64,000 nucleotides of DNA from Novosphingobium hassiacum. GTDB taxonomy: Bacteria > Pseudomonadota > Alphaproteobacteria > Sphingomonadales > Sphingomonadaceae. The translations under genes were made by a program, and so were the position numbers. The DNA is taken from contig NZ_JACICY010000002.1 in the NCBI RefSeq assembly GCF_014196055.1, positions 446,553-510,552 on the forward strand, written 5' to 3'. Positions 44,530 to 53,874 of this stretch are shown here, piece after piece; position 1 is the first letter of the stretch, and every line of letters begins with the position of its first letter. The notes beneath the pieces were generated by a model that saw nothing but the letters and a program-made list of their open reading frames with translations, did no database searches and was not told the origin of the DNA.

Positions 44530-45708
44530 ATGCTCTCATCCGATAAGTTGTCAGGGGCACTGTCCCGCATTGCCCCCTCGCGCACCACCGCGATCACCGA
44601 CCGCGCGATCCAGCTGCGCGCCGAAGGCCGCGACGTGATTTCGCTCTCGGTGGGTGAGCCCGACTTCGCCACGCCCGCCCACGTGATCCAGGCAGCCAAG
44701 GACGCGCTCGACGCCGGCGACACCAAATACACCGCCGTCGTCGGCACGGCCGCCCTGCGCGAAGCCGCCGCGCTGCACTTCAAGCGCGACCTGGGCATCG
44801 ACGTGCCGCCCTCGCAGATCATCGTCAGCGCAGGCGGCAAGCAGGCGATCTTCCACGCACTGCTGGCAACGCTCGATCCGTCGGACGAAGTGCTGATCCC
44901 GTCCCCGTGGTGGGTCAGCTATCCCGAAATCGTCCGCTTCGCCGGAGCCAGCGTCGTGGACTTGCCGACCACCGCAGCGGGCGGTTTCCGCATCACGCCC
45001 GCCCAGCTCGAAGCCGCGATCACGCCCGCCACGCGCTGGCTCCTGCTCAACAGCCCCGGCAACCCCACCGGCGCAACTTACCCCGCCGCCGAATTGCGCG
45101 CGCTTGGCGAAGTCCTCCGCCGCCACCCGCGCGTGCTGGTGATGAGCGACGATATCTACGCCCCTCTGCGCTATGGCGAGGGCATCCACGCCACGCTCGC
45201 CGTCGAGTGCCCCGACCTTGCCGACCGCATCCTCACCGTCTCGGGCGTGTCGAAAAGCCACGCGATGACCGGCTTCCGCATCGGCGTTTCGGCAGGCCCC
45301 GCTTGGCTGATTGGCGCGATGGGCCGCCTCCAGTCGCACTCCTCGGGCAACGCCGCCTCGATCAGCCAGGCCGCTGCCGTCGCCGCGTTCACCGGTCCGC
45401 AGGACTTCCTCAACGATTGGCGCGAACGGTTCCGCGCGCGCCGAGACATGGTCGTCGCCGCACTCAACGCGATCCCCGGCCTCAGCACACCCGTACCCGA
45501 CGGCGCGTTCTACTGCATGATCGACGCCGCACCCTTGATGGACCGCTTCGGCGATGACGAGGCGCTGTGCCTCCACCTCCTCGAAAGCGGCGTCGCGGTC
45601 GTCCCCGCCTCGGCCTTCGGCGGACGTGACGGCTTCCGCATCAGCTTTGCCGCCGACGAAGCCAAACTTACCGAAGCGCTCCGGCGTATAGCAAAGGCCG
45701 TAGCATGA
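44530..45708 (+). CDS. Pyridoxal phosphate-dependent aminotransferase (aspartate aminotransferase-like, class I)
   Basis: A 392-residue fold-type I aminotransferase. VGEPDFATPAHV, NSPGNPTGATY, the Asp/Tyr pair SDDIYAPLRY and the PLP lysine in VSGVSKSHAMTGFRIG (ending with the binding Arg) are complete. The family uses aspartate/2-oxoglutarate and sometimes prephenate; substrate range cannot be told. The ATG is 1 bp past the pabBC stop, and its own stop overlaps the rluA-family start (ATGA), so the three genes are translationally linked. Confidence 0.93.
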   Translation: MLSSDKLSGALSRIAPSRTTAITDRAIQLRAEGRDVISLSVGEPDFATPAHVIQAAKDALDAGDTKYTAVVGTAALREAAALHFKRDLGIDVPPSQIIVSAGGKQAIFHALLATLDPSDEVLIPSPWWVSYPEIVRFAGASVVDLPTTAAGGFRITPAQLEAAITPATRWLLLNSPGNPTGATYPAAELRALGEVLRRHPRVLVMSDDIYAPLRYGEGIHATLAVECPDLADRILTVSGVSKSHAMTGFRIGVSAGPAWLIGAMGRLQSHSSGNAASISQAAAVAAFTGPQDFLNDWRERFRARRDMVVAALNAIPGLSTPVPDGAFYCMIDAAPLMDRFGDDEALCLHLLESGVAVVPASAFGGRDGFRISFAADEAKLTEALRRIAKAVA

Positions 45709-46478
45709 TCGATTTTTCCATATTGTTCGAAGACGGCGAAGCGCTGGTCATCGACAAGCCCGCCGGGCTCCCGCTCGACCGCCCGCGCGCTGGCGGACCC
45801 GCGCTCGAGGACTATCTGGACGCCCTGCGCTTCGGCTTCCAGCGCGAACCGTTCCCGGTGCACCGCCTCGATCGCGACACCTCGGGCTGCTTGCTGCTCG
45901 CGCGCAATCCCAAGGCGCTCAAGCGCTTCTCCGCCGCCTTCGAAGCGCGCGAAGTGGCCAAGGTCTACCTCGGCGTCGTCGCAGGCGAGGTCGCTGGCAA
46001 GCAGGGCACGATCGATTTCTCGCTGACCAAGATCAGTTCGGCGGAAAACGGCTGGCGGATGATTGCCGCCAAGAAGGGCAAGCCCGCCGTCACCCACTGG
46101 AAGGTGATCGACCGCAAGCCCGGCCTGACCATGGTCGAATTCCGCCCCGAAACCGGCCGCACCCACCAGATCCGCATCCACGCGCTCGCAGGCCTCGGCT
46201 TCGCGCTGCTCGGCGATCCGATTTACGGCGACGGGAAGGGCGCGCGCCGCACCATGCTCCACGCCGCCGCGATCACCATCCAGCGCACCGGCAAGCCGCC
46301 CATCTCCGCGATCGCCCCACTGCCGATCGATTTCGATGCCCTGGGCTTCGACGTCCCCGGCTTCGAGCGCGAAGAACTCGAACCCTTCGCCGCGCCCGAG
46401 ATCGTCGAACCAACCAACCCCGCCCATCCTGAGCCTGTCGAAGGACAAGCGCAGCTTTCGCCCGACGAAGACGCATAG
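45705..46478 (+). CDS. RluA family pseudouridine synthase
   Basis: A 257-residue pseudouridine synthase. The catalytic Asp lies in HRLDRDTSGCLLLA (residue 48-52 region), followed by KVYLGVVAGEV and RPETGRTHQIRIHALAGLGFALLGDPIYG. There is no S4 domain, as in RluA/TruC-type members, so the target could be tRNA or rRNA. The last 15 residues (HPEPVEGQAQLSPDEDA) are encoded in part by a dispersed intergenic repeat (46426-46441), so the C-terminal tail is probably a recent add-on. Confidence 0.92.
   Translation: MIDFSILFEDGEALVIDKPAGLPLDRPRAGGPALEDYLDALRFGFQREPFPVHRLDRDTSGCLLLARNPKALKRFSAAFEAREVAKVYLGVVAGEVAGKQGTIDFSLTKISSAENGWRMIAAKKGKPAVTHWKVIDRKPGLTMVEFRPETGRTHQIRIHALAGLGFALLGDPIYGDGKGARRTMLHAAAITIQRTGKPPISAIAPLPIDFDALGFDVPGFEREELEPFAAPEIVEPTNPAHPEPVEGQAQLSPDEDA
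46426..46441. repeat. Dispersed repeat fragment inside the rluA-family 3' end
   Basis: ATCCTGAGCCTGTCGA matches ATCCTGAGCTTGTCGA at 11005-11020 in 15 of 16 bases. It is read as codons for HPEPVE in the pseudouridine synthase. Confidence 0.6.
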
Positions 46479-46480
46479 CA

Positions 46481-46894
46481 ATGACCCCCGACGAGCTTGT
46501 CGCGCACGCGCTCACGCTGGTCGAGGAAAGCTTCATCGCGTCAGCCGGACCCGGCGGTCAGAACGTCAACAAGGTCGCCACCGCCGTCCAGATTCGGCTC
46601 GATGTCTTCGCGCTGCGCCTGCCGCCGCCGGTGTTCCACCGGCTCAAGGAGCTCGCCGGGTCAAAGCTGACCGCCAAGGGCGAGATCGTCCTTACCGCGC
46701 GCAGCTACCGCACGCAGGAACAGAACCGCGAAGACGCCCGCAAACGCCTGTCAGACCTCCTGCGCGACGCGATGAACCTCCCCGCCAAACGCGCCAAATC
46801 CCGCCTCAACCGCGTCGGCAAGGTCCAGCGTCTGGCAGGCAAGAAGATCCGCGGCACCGTCAAAGCGGGGCGCGGCAAGGTCAATCTGGACTAG
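46481..46894 (+). CDS. arfB: Alternative ribosome-rescue factor ArfB (peptidyl-tRNA hydrolase)
   Basis: A 137-residue protein with the release-factor catalytic loop SAGPGGQNVNK (GGQ at residues 25-27) and a basic C-terminal tail (RAKSRLNRVGKVQRLAGKKIRGTVKAGRGK) that enters the empty mRNA channel. ArfB frees ribosomes stalled on non-stop mRNA by hydrolysing peptidyl-tRNA. It begins 2 bp after the rluA-family stop codon, so it belongs to the same operon. A paired palindromic repeat follows at 46931. Confidence 0.95.
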   Translation: MTPDELVAHALTLVEESFIASAGPGGQNVNKVATAVQIRLDVFALRLPPPVFHRLKELAGSKLTAKGEIVLTARSYRTQEQNREDARKRLSDLLRDAMNLPAKRAKSRLNRVGKVQRLAGKKIRGTVKAGRGKVNLD

Positions 46895-46930
46895 CGCCAG
46901 CCCACCGTTCGACAAATCAACCGAAGTATT

Positions 46931-47014
46931 CGTCGCCCCGGACTTGATCCGGGGTGAGGCTACCTTGGCGCCGGGGAACAAAGCCTCACCCCGGGTCAAG
47001 CCCGGGGCGACGTC
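46931..47014. repeat. Paired inverted repeat between arfB and murA
   Basis: Left unit (46931-46962) has CGTCGCCCCGG-ACTTGAT-CCGGGG then TGAGGCT. The right unit (46981-47014), inverted, reads AGCCTCACCCCGGG-TCAA-GCCCGGGGCGACG. Each unit has its own inner hairpin, and the two also pair with each other. It sits between convergent genes and may terminate both. Confidence 0.85.
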
Positions 47015-47054
47015 ATTCTGGATTTGTGCAGACGTAATCGGGCGACAGACCCGC

Positions 47055-48338
<1,284 letters not shown>

Positions 48339-48477
48339 CGCGGTCGTTTAACCGGTTTGTAGTGTCACGCAAGTACAGCAAATGTGAACTAATCCGCAGC
48401 ACGGGCGTTGACAAATCGTCACGAGAATTGTGCATTGCATCATCAAGAGCAGCACTGCTTTGGCAAAAAGGGAAAAG

Positions 48478-49371
48478 ATGTCCGGCACGACCCCACGCAA
48501 GCCTATCCGCAAGGCCGTTTTTCCTGTGGCGGGGCTCGGTACCCGCTTTCTTCCCGCGACCAAGGCCATCCCCAAGGAAATGCTGCCAGTCATCGACAAG
48601 CCGCTGATCCAGTACGCCGTCGATGAGGCGCGCGAAGCCGGGATCGAGCAGCTGATTTTCGTGACCGGGCGCGGCAAGACCGCGATCGTCGAACATTTCG
48701 ATACCGCTTACGAACTCGAACACACCATGCAGGAACGCGGCAAGGGACTCGAAGTGCTCGACCCTACCCGCATCCAGCCGGGCAATCTCGTGACTGTGCG
48801 GCAGCAGGTGCCGATGGGCCTGGGCCACGCGATCTGGTGCGCCCGCGCGGTTGTCGGCGACGAACCTTTCGCCATTTTCCTGCCCGATGAAATGATGGTC
48901 GGATCGCCGGGCTGCATGAAGCAGATGGTCGAGGCCTACCACCAGGTGGGTGGCAACCTCATCTCGGTGCTTGAAGTCCCGCGTGAAGACGTCTCCAGCT
49001 ACGGCGTGATCGCGCCCGGCGCGCGCGTGTCCGACAGCCTGACCGAAGTCACCGGCCTGGTCGAAAAGCCGAAGGTCGCGGATGCGCCCTCGAACCTGAT
49101 CATCTCGGGCCGATACATCCTCCAGCCCGAAGTCATGCGCACGCTCGAAGATCAGGGCAAGGGTGCGGGCGGCGAGATCCAGTTGACCGACGCGATGGCG
49201 CGGATGATCGGGCAACAGCCGTTCCACGCCGTGACCTTTGCCGGTCGCCGCTTCGACTGCGGCAGCAAGACCGGGTTCGTCGAGGCGACGCTTGCCCTGG
49301 CGCTCGAGCGCGAAGATATGGCCGACGATGTTCGCGCGATCATGCGCCGCCTGCTCGACGCACAAGCATGA
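48478..49371 (+). CDS. galU: UTP-glucose-1-phosphate uridylyltransferase GalU
   Basis: A 297-residue nucleotidyltransferase that makes UDP-glucose for polysaccharides. KAVFPVAGLGTRFLPATKAIPKEMLPVIDKPLIQYAVDEA is the family signature, with catalytic Lys in the P-loop-like segment and in GLVEKPK. ISGRYILQPEVM and GRRFDCGSKTGFVEA are also typical. The ATG at 48478 follows AGGGAAAAG; the frame upstream from 48430 lacks support. A TTGACA lies 65 bp before the ATG but its -10 match is weak. It is divergent from murA. Confidence 0.96.
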   Translation: MSGTTPRKPIRKAVFPVAGLGTRFLPATKAIPKEMLPVIDKPLIQYAVDEAREAGIEQLIFVTGRGKTAIVEHFDTAYELEHTMQERGKGLEVLDPTRIQPGNLVTVRQQVPMGLGHAIWCARAVVGDEPFAIFLPDEMMVGSPGCMKQMVEAYHQVGGNLISVLEVPREDVSSYGVIAPGARVSDSLTEVTGLVEKPKVADAPSNLIISGRYILQPEVMRTLEDQGKGAGGEIQLTDAMARMIGQQPFHAVTFAGRRFDCGSKTGFVEATLALALEREDMADDVRAIMRRLLDAQA

Positions 49372-49414
49372 TCGCTTCGCCACATACCTGACGCAGATCA
49401 TCCCGGCGCGGTTC

Positions 49415-49450
49415 AAACTGCAAAGTTGCCCTTTGCACCTTTGCAAGTTT
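49415..49450 (+). promoter_or_regulatory. TTTGCA-type palindromic/direct repeat cluster upstream of etfBA
   Basis: AAACTGCAAAG (49415-49425) and CTTTGCAAGTTT (49439-49450) form an inverted pair with one indel. Between and overlapping them CCTTTGCA is repeated exactly in tandem at 49430-49437 and 49438-49445. These resemble the TTTGCAAA half-sites reported for the ScfR-family regulators RamB/PccR. The rest of the 173-bp gap between galU and etfB holds no gene that I can see. Confidence 0.4.
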
Positions 49451-49544
49451 ACCGTGGACACCACCGTCAATCCGCGCCATCCGCCACGGCATGGCGGGGC
49501 GCGCAGGCGTCCGGCATCGGACATTCATGTCGGGAGCAAATGCA

Positions 49545-50291
49545 ATGAAAGCCCTGGTCTGCGTAAAACGGGTGATCGACTATAACGTGAAGCCTCGGGT
49601 GAAGGCGGATGGTTCGGGCGTCGATCTTGCGAATGTGAAGATGAGCATGAACCCGTTCGACGAGATCGCGGTCGAGGAAGCCATTCGCCTGAAGGAAAAG
49701 GGCGTTGTGACCGAGATCGTGGCGGTGTCGGTCGGGCCGCAGAAGGCGCAGGAGACGTTGCGCACGGCGCTGGCGATGGGTGCGGATCGTGCGGTGCTGG
49801 TGCTGTGCGAGGATGAGGTCGAGCCGCTGGCGGTTGCCAAGATCATCGCGGGTCTTGCCAATGAAGAGGCTCCGGGGCTGATCATCACCGGCAAGCAGGC
49901 GATCGACGACGATTCGAACCAGGTCGGCCAGATGGTCGCCGCGCTGCTCGGCCGCCCGCAGGGCACCTTCGCCAACGAGATTTCGGTCGAAGGCGACGCG
50001 ATCGTGGTCAAGCGCGAGATCGACGGCGGTCTGCAGACCGTGCGTCTGGCGCTCCCCGCAGTGGTCACCACCGACTTGCGCCTCAACGAGCCGCGCTATG
50101 CCTCGCTGCCCAACATCATGAAGGCCAAGTCCAAGCCTTTGGCGACCAAGGCTCCGGCCGACTACGGCGTCGATGTGGCCCCGCGCCTCAAGACGCTCAA
50201 GGTCACCGAACCGCCGGTGCGCAGCGCCGGGATCAAGGTCGCCGACGTCGACGCACTTGTCGCCAAGCTCAAGGAAATGGGAGTAGCCTGA
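49545..50291 (+). CDS. etfB: Electron transfer flavoprotein subunit beta
   Basis: A 248-residue protein that with EtfA carries electrons from acyl-CoA dehydrogenases and other flavoenzymes to ETF-ubiquinone oxidoreductase. [27 protein letters not shown] starts the family fold; [10 protein letters not shown] and [28 protein letters not shown] carry the AMP-binding loop, and [25 protein letters not shown] is typical of alphaproteobacterial EtfB. GGGAG precedes the ATG by 8 bp; the longer frame is unsupported. The stop overlaps etfA by 1 bp (TGATG). Confidence 0.97.
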   Translation: MKALVCVKRVIDYNVKPRVKADGSGVDLANVKMSMNPFDEIAVEEAIRLKEKGVVTEIVAVSVGPQKAQETLRTALAMGADRAVLVLCEDEVEPLAVAKIIAGLANEEAPGLIITGKQAIDDDSNQVGQMVAALLGRPQGTFANEISVEGDAIVVKREIDGGLQTVRLALPAVVTTDLRLNEPRYASLPNIMKAKSKPLATKAPADYGVDVAPRLKTLKVTEPPVRSAGIKVADVDALVAKLKEMGVA

Positions 50292-51223
50292 TGTCCAAGG
50301 TTCTCGTTCTGGTCGAACACGACAACGCATCGGTCAAGGATGCCACACTCGCCGCCGTCACTGCCGCCAGCCAGTTGGGTGAAGTCACCGCGCTGGTCGC
50401 AGGCGCATCATGCGACGCTGCCGCACAGGCCGCCGCGCAGATCGCCGGCGTTGCCAAAGTGCTCAAAGCCGATGACGCGGCCTACGCCAACGCGTTGGCT
50501 GAAAACGTCGCCCCGCTCGTCGCCGGCCTGATGGCCGATTACGACGCCTTCGTCGCGCCTGCCACGACCACGGGCAAGAACATCGCCCCGCGCGTCGCCG
50601 CGCTGCTCGATGTGATGCAGGTCTCCGAGATCCTCTCGGTCGAAGGGCCAAAGACCTTCACCCGCCCGATCTACGCCGGCAACGCCATCGCCACGGTCGA
50701 GAGCAGCGACGCCAAGCTGGTGATCACCGTGCGCGGCACTGCGTTCGCCAAGGCCGAAGCGACCGGTGGATCAGCCAGCGTCGAGGACGTCACGGCAACC
50801 GCAGACTCAGGCCTCAGCACGTTCGTCAGCGCCGAGATCGCCAAGTCCGAGCGCCCGGAACTGACCAGCGCCAAGATCATCGTCTCGGGCGGCCGCGCGC
50901 TGAAGGACGCCGCGACCTTCGAGGCGATCATCACCCCGCTGGCCGACAAGCTCGGCGCAGGCATCGGCGCGAGCCGCGCTGCGGTCGACGCAGGCTTCGT
51001 GCCCAACGACTACCAGGTCGGCCAGACCGGCAAGATCGTCGCCCCCGAAGTCTACATCGCGGTCGGCATCTCGGGCGCGATCCAGCACCTTGCGGGCATG
51101 AAGGACAGCAAAACCATCATCGCCATCAACAAGGACGACGACGCCCCGATCTTCCAGGTCGCCGACATCGGCCTGGTGGGTGATCTGTTCACGCTCGTGC
51201 CGGAACTGACCGGCAAGCTGTGA
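50291..51223 (+). CDS. etfA: Electron transfer flavoprotein subunit alpha
   Basis: A 310-residue partner of EtfB. The N-terminal domain ([26 protein letters not shown]) is Ala-rich. The C-terminal FAD domain has [103 protein letters not shown], the standard FAD-binding signature. It overlaps etfB at its start and the DUF2889 gene by 4 bp at its end (GTGA), which links the core etf operon to the catabolic region. Confidence 0.97.
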   Translation: MSKVLVLVEHDNASVKDATLAAVTAASQLGEVTALVAGASCDAAAQAAAQIAGVAKVLKADDAAYANALAENVAPLVAGLMADYDAFVAPATTTGKNIAPRVAALLDVMQVSEILSVEGPKTFTRPIYAGNAIATVESSDAKLVITVRGTAFAKAEATGGSASVEDVTATADSGLSTFVSAEIAKSERPELTSAKIIVSGGRALKDAATFEAIITPLADKLGAGIGASRAAVDAGFVPNDYQVGQTGKIVAPEVYIAVGISGAIQHLAGMKDSKTIIAINKDDDAPIFQVADIGLVGDLFTLVPELTGKL

Positions 51224-52029
51224 GCGCTTCTGCACCTCGAGGACGTCCTACCGACTACATGCGTGCAGCTGAGGACTGGGGCAGTGGCGTGACCCGCCGG
51301 GCCATTCGCCTGAGCGGATCTCCCGGCAGGGTGGACGCAGCAATTGTCGACATGCGCCATGACATGACCTGCACCCTTCGCCACGATGGACAGGTCGTGA
51401 CGGCGATAGAGCCCGCGTTCCACCGGTACACGCTGCAGGTCTGTCCAGGCGCAAGTGCACCGCTTCAGGCAATGGTCGGCATGTCCATCGATACCACCAC
51501 GAAGGATGTCTTCGCCGGTGGCCGAGCACGCCTTAATTGCACACACATGCTCGACATCGCGTGGCTGGCGCTGCGCCACGCCAACCGGGGCAATGTGGAA
51601 TGGATTTACGAAGTGGCCATTCCCGATGCCGTGTCGGGCGCACTGCGCGGCACGTTGACCCGCAACGGAGAAGTCGTGCAGGATTGGGTGGTTGATGGTC
51701 AGGTTATTGCCGCGCCGCCACATCTTGCCGGACAATCGACCAGTGCCGGACTGATGCGCTGGCTCACCTCGGAATCGAGATTGCCCGACCTTGAGGTCGA
51801 GGAATGTCTTATCCTCAGCAAGGGCTTCTTCATGGTCGGTGCGCGGCGATTTCAGCTGATCGAAGGGCCGCTTTCGGAGGGATATCGCAAGAACGTGTCA
51901 GGTGCCTGTTATGGCTATGGGCCTGAACGCATCGATACAGCGATCGGCTTGACCGGCATGGGCCGCGATTTTTCGCATGATCCGGAGTCGCTATTGAACG
52001 GCCTTTACAAGGATTCCACAAACCGCTGA
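51220..52029 (+). CDS. DUF2889 family protein
   Basis: A 269-residue protein that starts with a GTG overlapping the etfA stop. [39 protein letters not shown], the segment [21 protein letters not shown] and [17 protein letters not shown] match DUF2889 proteins, which I recall mostly from actinobacterial and sphingomonad degradation clusters. Conserved Cys (VCPGA, NCTHMLD) and His residues suggest metal binding. Function unknown. It is probably co-transcribed with etfBA. Confidence 0.8.
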   Translation: MSASAPRGRPTDYMRAAEDWGSGVTRRAIRLSGSPGRVDAAIVDMRHDMTCTLRHDGQVVTAIEPAFHRYTLQVCPGASAPLQAMVGMSIDTTTKDVFAGGRARLNCTHMLDIAWLALRHANRGNVEWIYEVAIPDAVSGALRGTLTRNGEVVQDWVVDGQVIAAPPHLAGQSTSAGLMRWLTSESRLPDLEVEECLILSKGFFMVGARRFQLIEGPLSEGYRKNVSGACYGYGPERIDTAIGLTGMGRDFSHDPESLLNGLYKDSTNR

Positions 52030-52059
52030 TCGTGCAAGAGTAAAAGGGGGAAAGCAGCG

Positions 52060-52380
52060 ATGATCATCGTCACTGGCCGGGTCCAGACAGACGGGGCCAA
52101 TCGGGCGGCAATCGAAGCGGAATGTGTCAGCCATTCCCGGCGATCGCGCACGGAACCCGGCTGCCTTGCACACAATTGCCACTACGACATCGAACAACCC
52201 GACCTGCTTGTCGTGCTTGAAAGATGGGCCGATGCCGGTGCGCTGCTCACGCACTTTGCGCTGCAGGAAACCCGCGATTTTGCAAAAGCCATCGGCTCTC
52301 TATCACGCAAGGCCCCGGAGATGCATATCTACATCTCCAAGGAAGCCTCGCCAGCGGCACTTGCCACCGGCGCGCAGTAA
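52060..52380 (+). CDS. Antibiotic biosynthesis monooxygenase (ABM) domain protein
   Basis: A 106-residue dimeric ferredoxin-like fold protein: MIIVTGRVQTDGANRAAIEAECVSHSRRSRTEPGCLAHNCHYDIEQPDLLVVLERWADAGALLTHFALQ has the PGC...Y....P....V.E.W.....L..H pattern of the ABM family (YgiN/quinol monooxygenase relatives). Such proteins oxidise quinols or act as small accessory oxygenases. It lies 30 bp after the DUF2889 gene with a GGGGGAAAG ribosome-binding region and converges on the amidohydrolase. Confidence 0.85.
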   Translation: MIIVTGRVQTDGANRAAIEAECVSHSRRSRTEPGCLAHNCHYDIEQPDLLVVLERWADAGALLTHFALQETRDFAKAIGSLSRKAPEMHIYISKEASPAALATGAQ

Positions 52381-52393
52381 AGGCCTTGGCGCT

Positions 52394-52419
52394 GAGCGCT
52401 ATTGCGTACGATAGCGCTC
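52394..52419. terminator. Palindrome at the convergent ABM/amidohydrolase junction
   Basis: Arms GAGCGCTAT (52394-52402) and ATAGCGCTC (52411-52419) are a perfect 9-bp inverted repeat around an 8-nt loop, overlapping the amidohydrolase stop codon. There is no U-run, so termination is not certain. Part of the right arm with flank, CGTACGATAGCGCTC, recurs as CGTATGATAGCGCTC at 53741-53755, upstream of the same gene. Confidence 0.45.
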
Positions 52420-53649
52420 CGGAACATCGAAACGGAACGCCTTGGCTGCGTTAAGGCCGAGCAGCTTGGCGCGTGTTTCCTCGCGCAACCCGTTACCAAG
52501 CGTGCGATAAAGCGCCTGCGCCGAGAACGGCCAGCTGCCTTCATGGTGGGGATAGTCGTTGGCCCACATGAAGTTGTCTTCGAGCCCAAATTCCTCGACC
52601 AGCGCCATTGCGGCCTTGTCCTCGCCGAACGAGGCAAAGCAATTGCTGCGATAATATTCGCTGGGCAGGTTCTTCATCTTGGGACGAACCCAGAAATGGT
52701 GCTTGAGATAGGCCTCGTCCATCTTCTGCATCATCCACGGCACCCAGCCGGCGTCAGCCTCGATGGTGGCCGCGCGCAGACCGGGGAACCGCTCGAACAC
52801 GCCCGATGCACACATGTTGACGATCGGTTCAATCGTTGGCGACAGCGAGTGGCACACGTAGTTGATAATCGCGCCGCCGTTGCCGCGCGCGGCACGCGGA
52901 TCGCGCCCGGTCGAGACGTGATAGGTGATTGCCAGATCATGGTCCTGAATTACCGCCCACATGCGGTCGAACACGGGCAGGTTATAGTTGATGTCGTTGA
53001 CATCATGTTCACCGAAGATGGGCTTGTTTGGCAGCGCCAGGATACGATAGCCCAGCTTGGCGACACGCTCGATCTCTGCCACCGCAAGGTCGATATCGGC
53101 CGTGCAGATCGCAGCCGTGGGATTGCAACGATGCAGGAACGGCGCGCATTGTTCCATCGCCCAGTCGTTCCAAACTCGCGCTTGGGCATCGACCATTTCG
53201 TTATTGCGCGATGACCACATCAGCAGCGCGGCGCCGTTCGGAAAGATCACTTCGGCGTCCACCCCATCGCGATCCTGATCGGCGATGCGCGGCAGGCCGG
53301 TAATGACGCCGCTGTCGAGATCCTTCGACAGCAGGTCAGCGCCAGATGTCGAGCGCAACAGATCGTCACCTTCGAAATCGGCAACGATCAGCCGCTCGTC
53401 ACGCGCGCCGGGCATCACGATGTAGCGTTCGCCATCCTCGCGCTTTTCGATGCGCGGCAGGAGGTGATGGTACTTCTCATCCATCCGTTCGTGGAACAGC
53501 TTCACCGGGGGCGACATGTGCGTATCGACCGAGACGATGAAGTGCTTGTCCGTACCCGGCCGCACGTCGCGCCCCCAGCCTTCCACTTTTGGTGCATCCA
53601 GCCGCCACGCATTGGCAGGGTTGGCGACGATCTCGCTGTTCGATGCCAT
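52399..53649 (-). CDS. Amidohydrolase family protein (PF04909-type TIM barrel)
   Basis: A 416-residue metal-dependent hydrolase or decarboxylase of the ACMSD-like amidohydrolase-2 family. The N-terminal motif is VSVDTHMSPPVKLF (family form D-x-H-x-x-P), and the C-terminal motif is FMWANDYPHHEGSWPFS, the DYPH signature. LALPNKPIFGEHDVNDINYNLPVFDRMWAVIQDHDLAITYHVSTGRDP gives the barrel's metal-ligand histidine. The acidic residue normally following the first motif (HxxEP) is changed to Ser. I use the ATG at 53649 (MASNSEIV); an ATG at 53664 also exists. It converges on the ABM gene and is divergent from the MFS gene. Confidence 0.85.
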   Translation of the reverse strand: MASNSEIVANPANAWRLDAPKVEGWGRDVRPGTDKHFIVSVDTHMSPPVKLFHERMDEKYHHLLPRIEKREDGERYIVMPGARDERLIVADFEGDDLLRSTSGADLLSKDLDSGVITGLPRIADQDRDGVDAEVIFPNGAALLMWSSRNNEMVDAQARVWNDWAMEQCAPFLHRCNPTAAICTADIDLAVAEIERVAKLGYRILALPNKPIFGEHDVNDINYNLPVFDRMWAVIQDHDLAITYHVSTGRDPRAARGNGGAIINYVCHSLSPTIEPIVNMCASGVFERFPGLRAATIEADAGWVPWMMQKMDEAYLKHHFWVRPKMKNLPSEYYRSNCFASFGEDKAAMALVEEFGLEDNFMWANDYPHHEGSWPFSAQALYRTLGNGLREETRAKLLGLNAAKAFRFDVPERYRTQ

Positions 53650-53874
53650 TGTCTTTTCTCCCAATTTCTAATGACTGCACTCATCGGCCACGAACCACCA
53701 ACGATAAAGCGCGAACTTTTCTGCGATCGTTGAATTATTTCGTATGATAGCGCTCAAATCACCCCCGGTCATGGGGCCTTGCCACCCGAGACACGCAAAC
53801 GCGGCCAAGCCATTTCGTGTGTCGGGCCATCCGTGAAATACTGACAAATCAGATAAACGGTCGCGGGAGAGACC

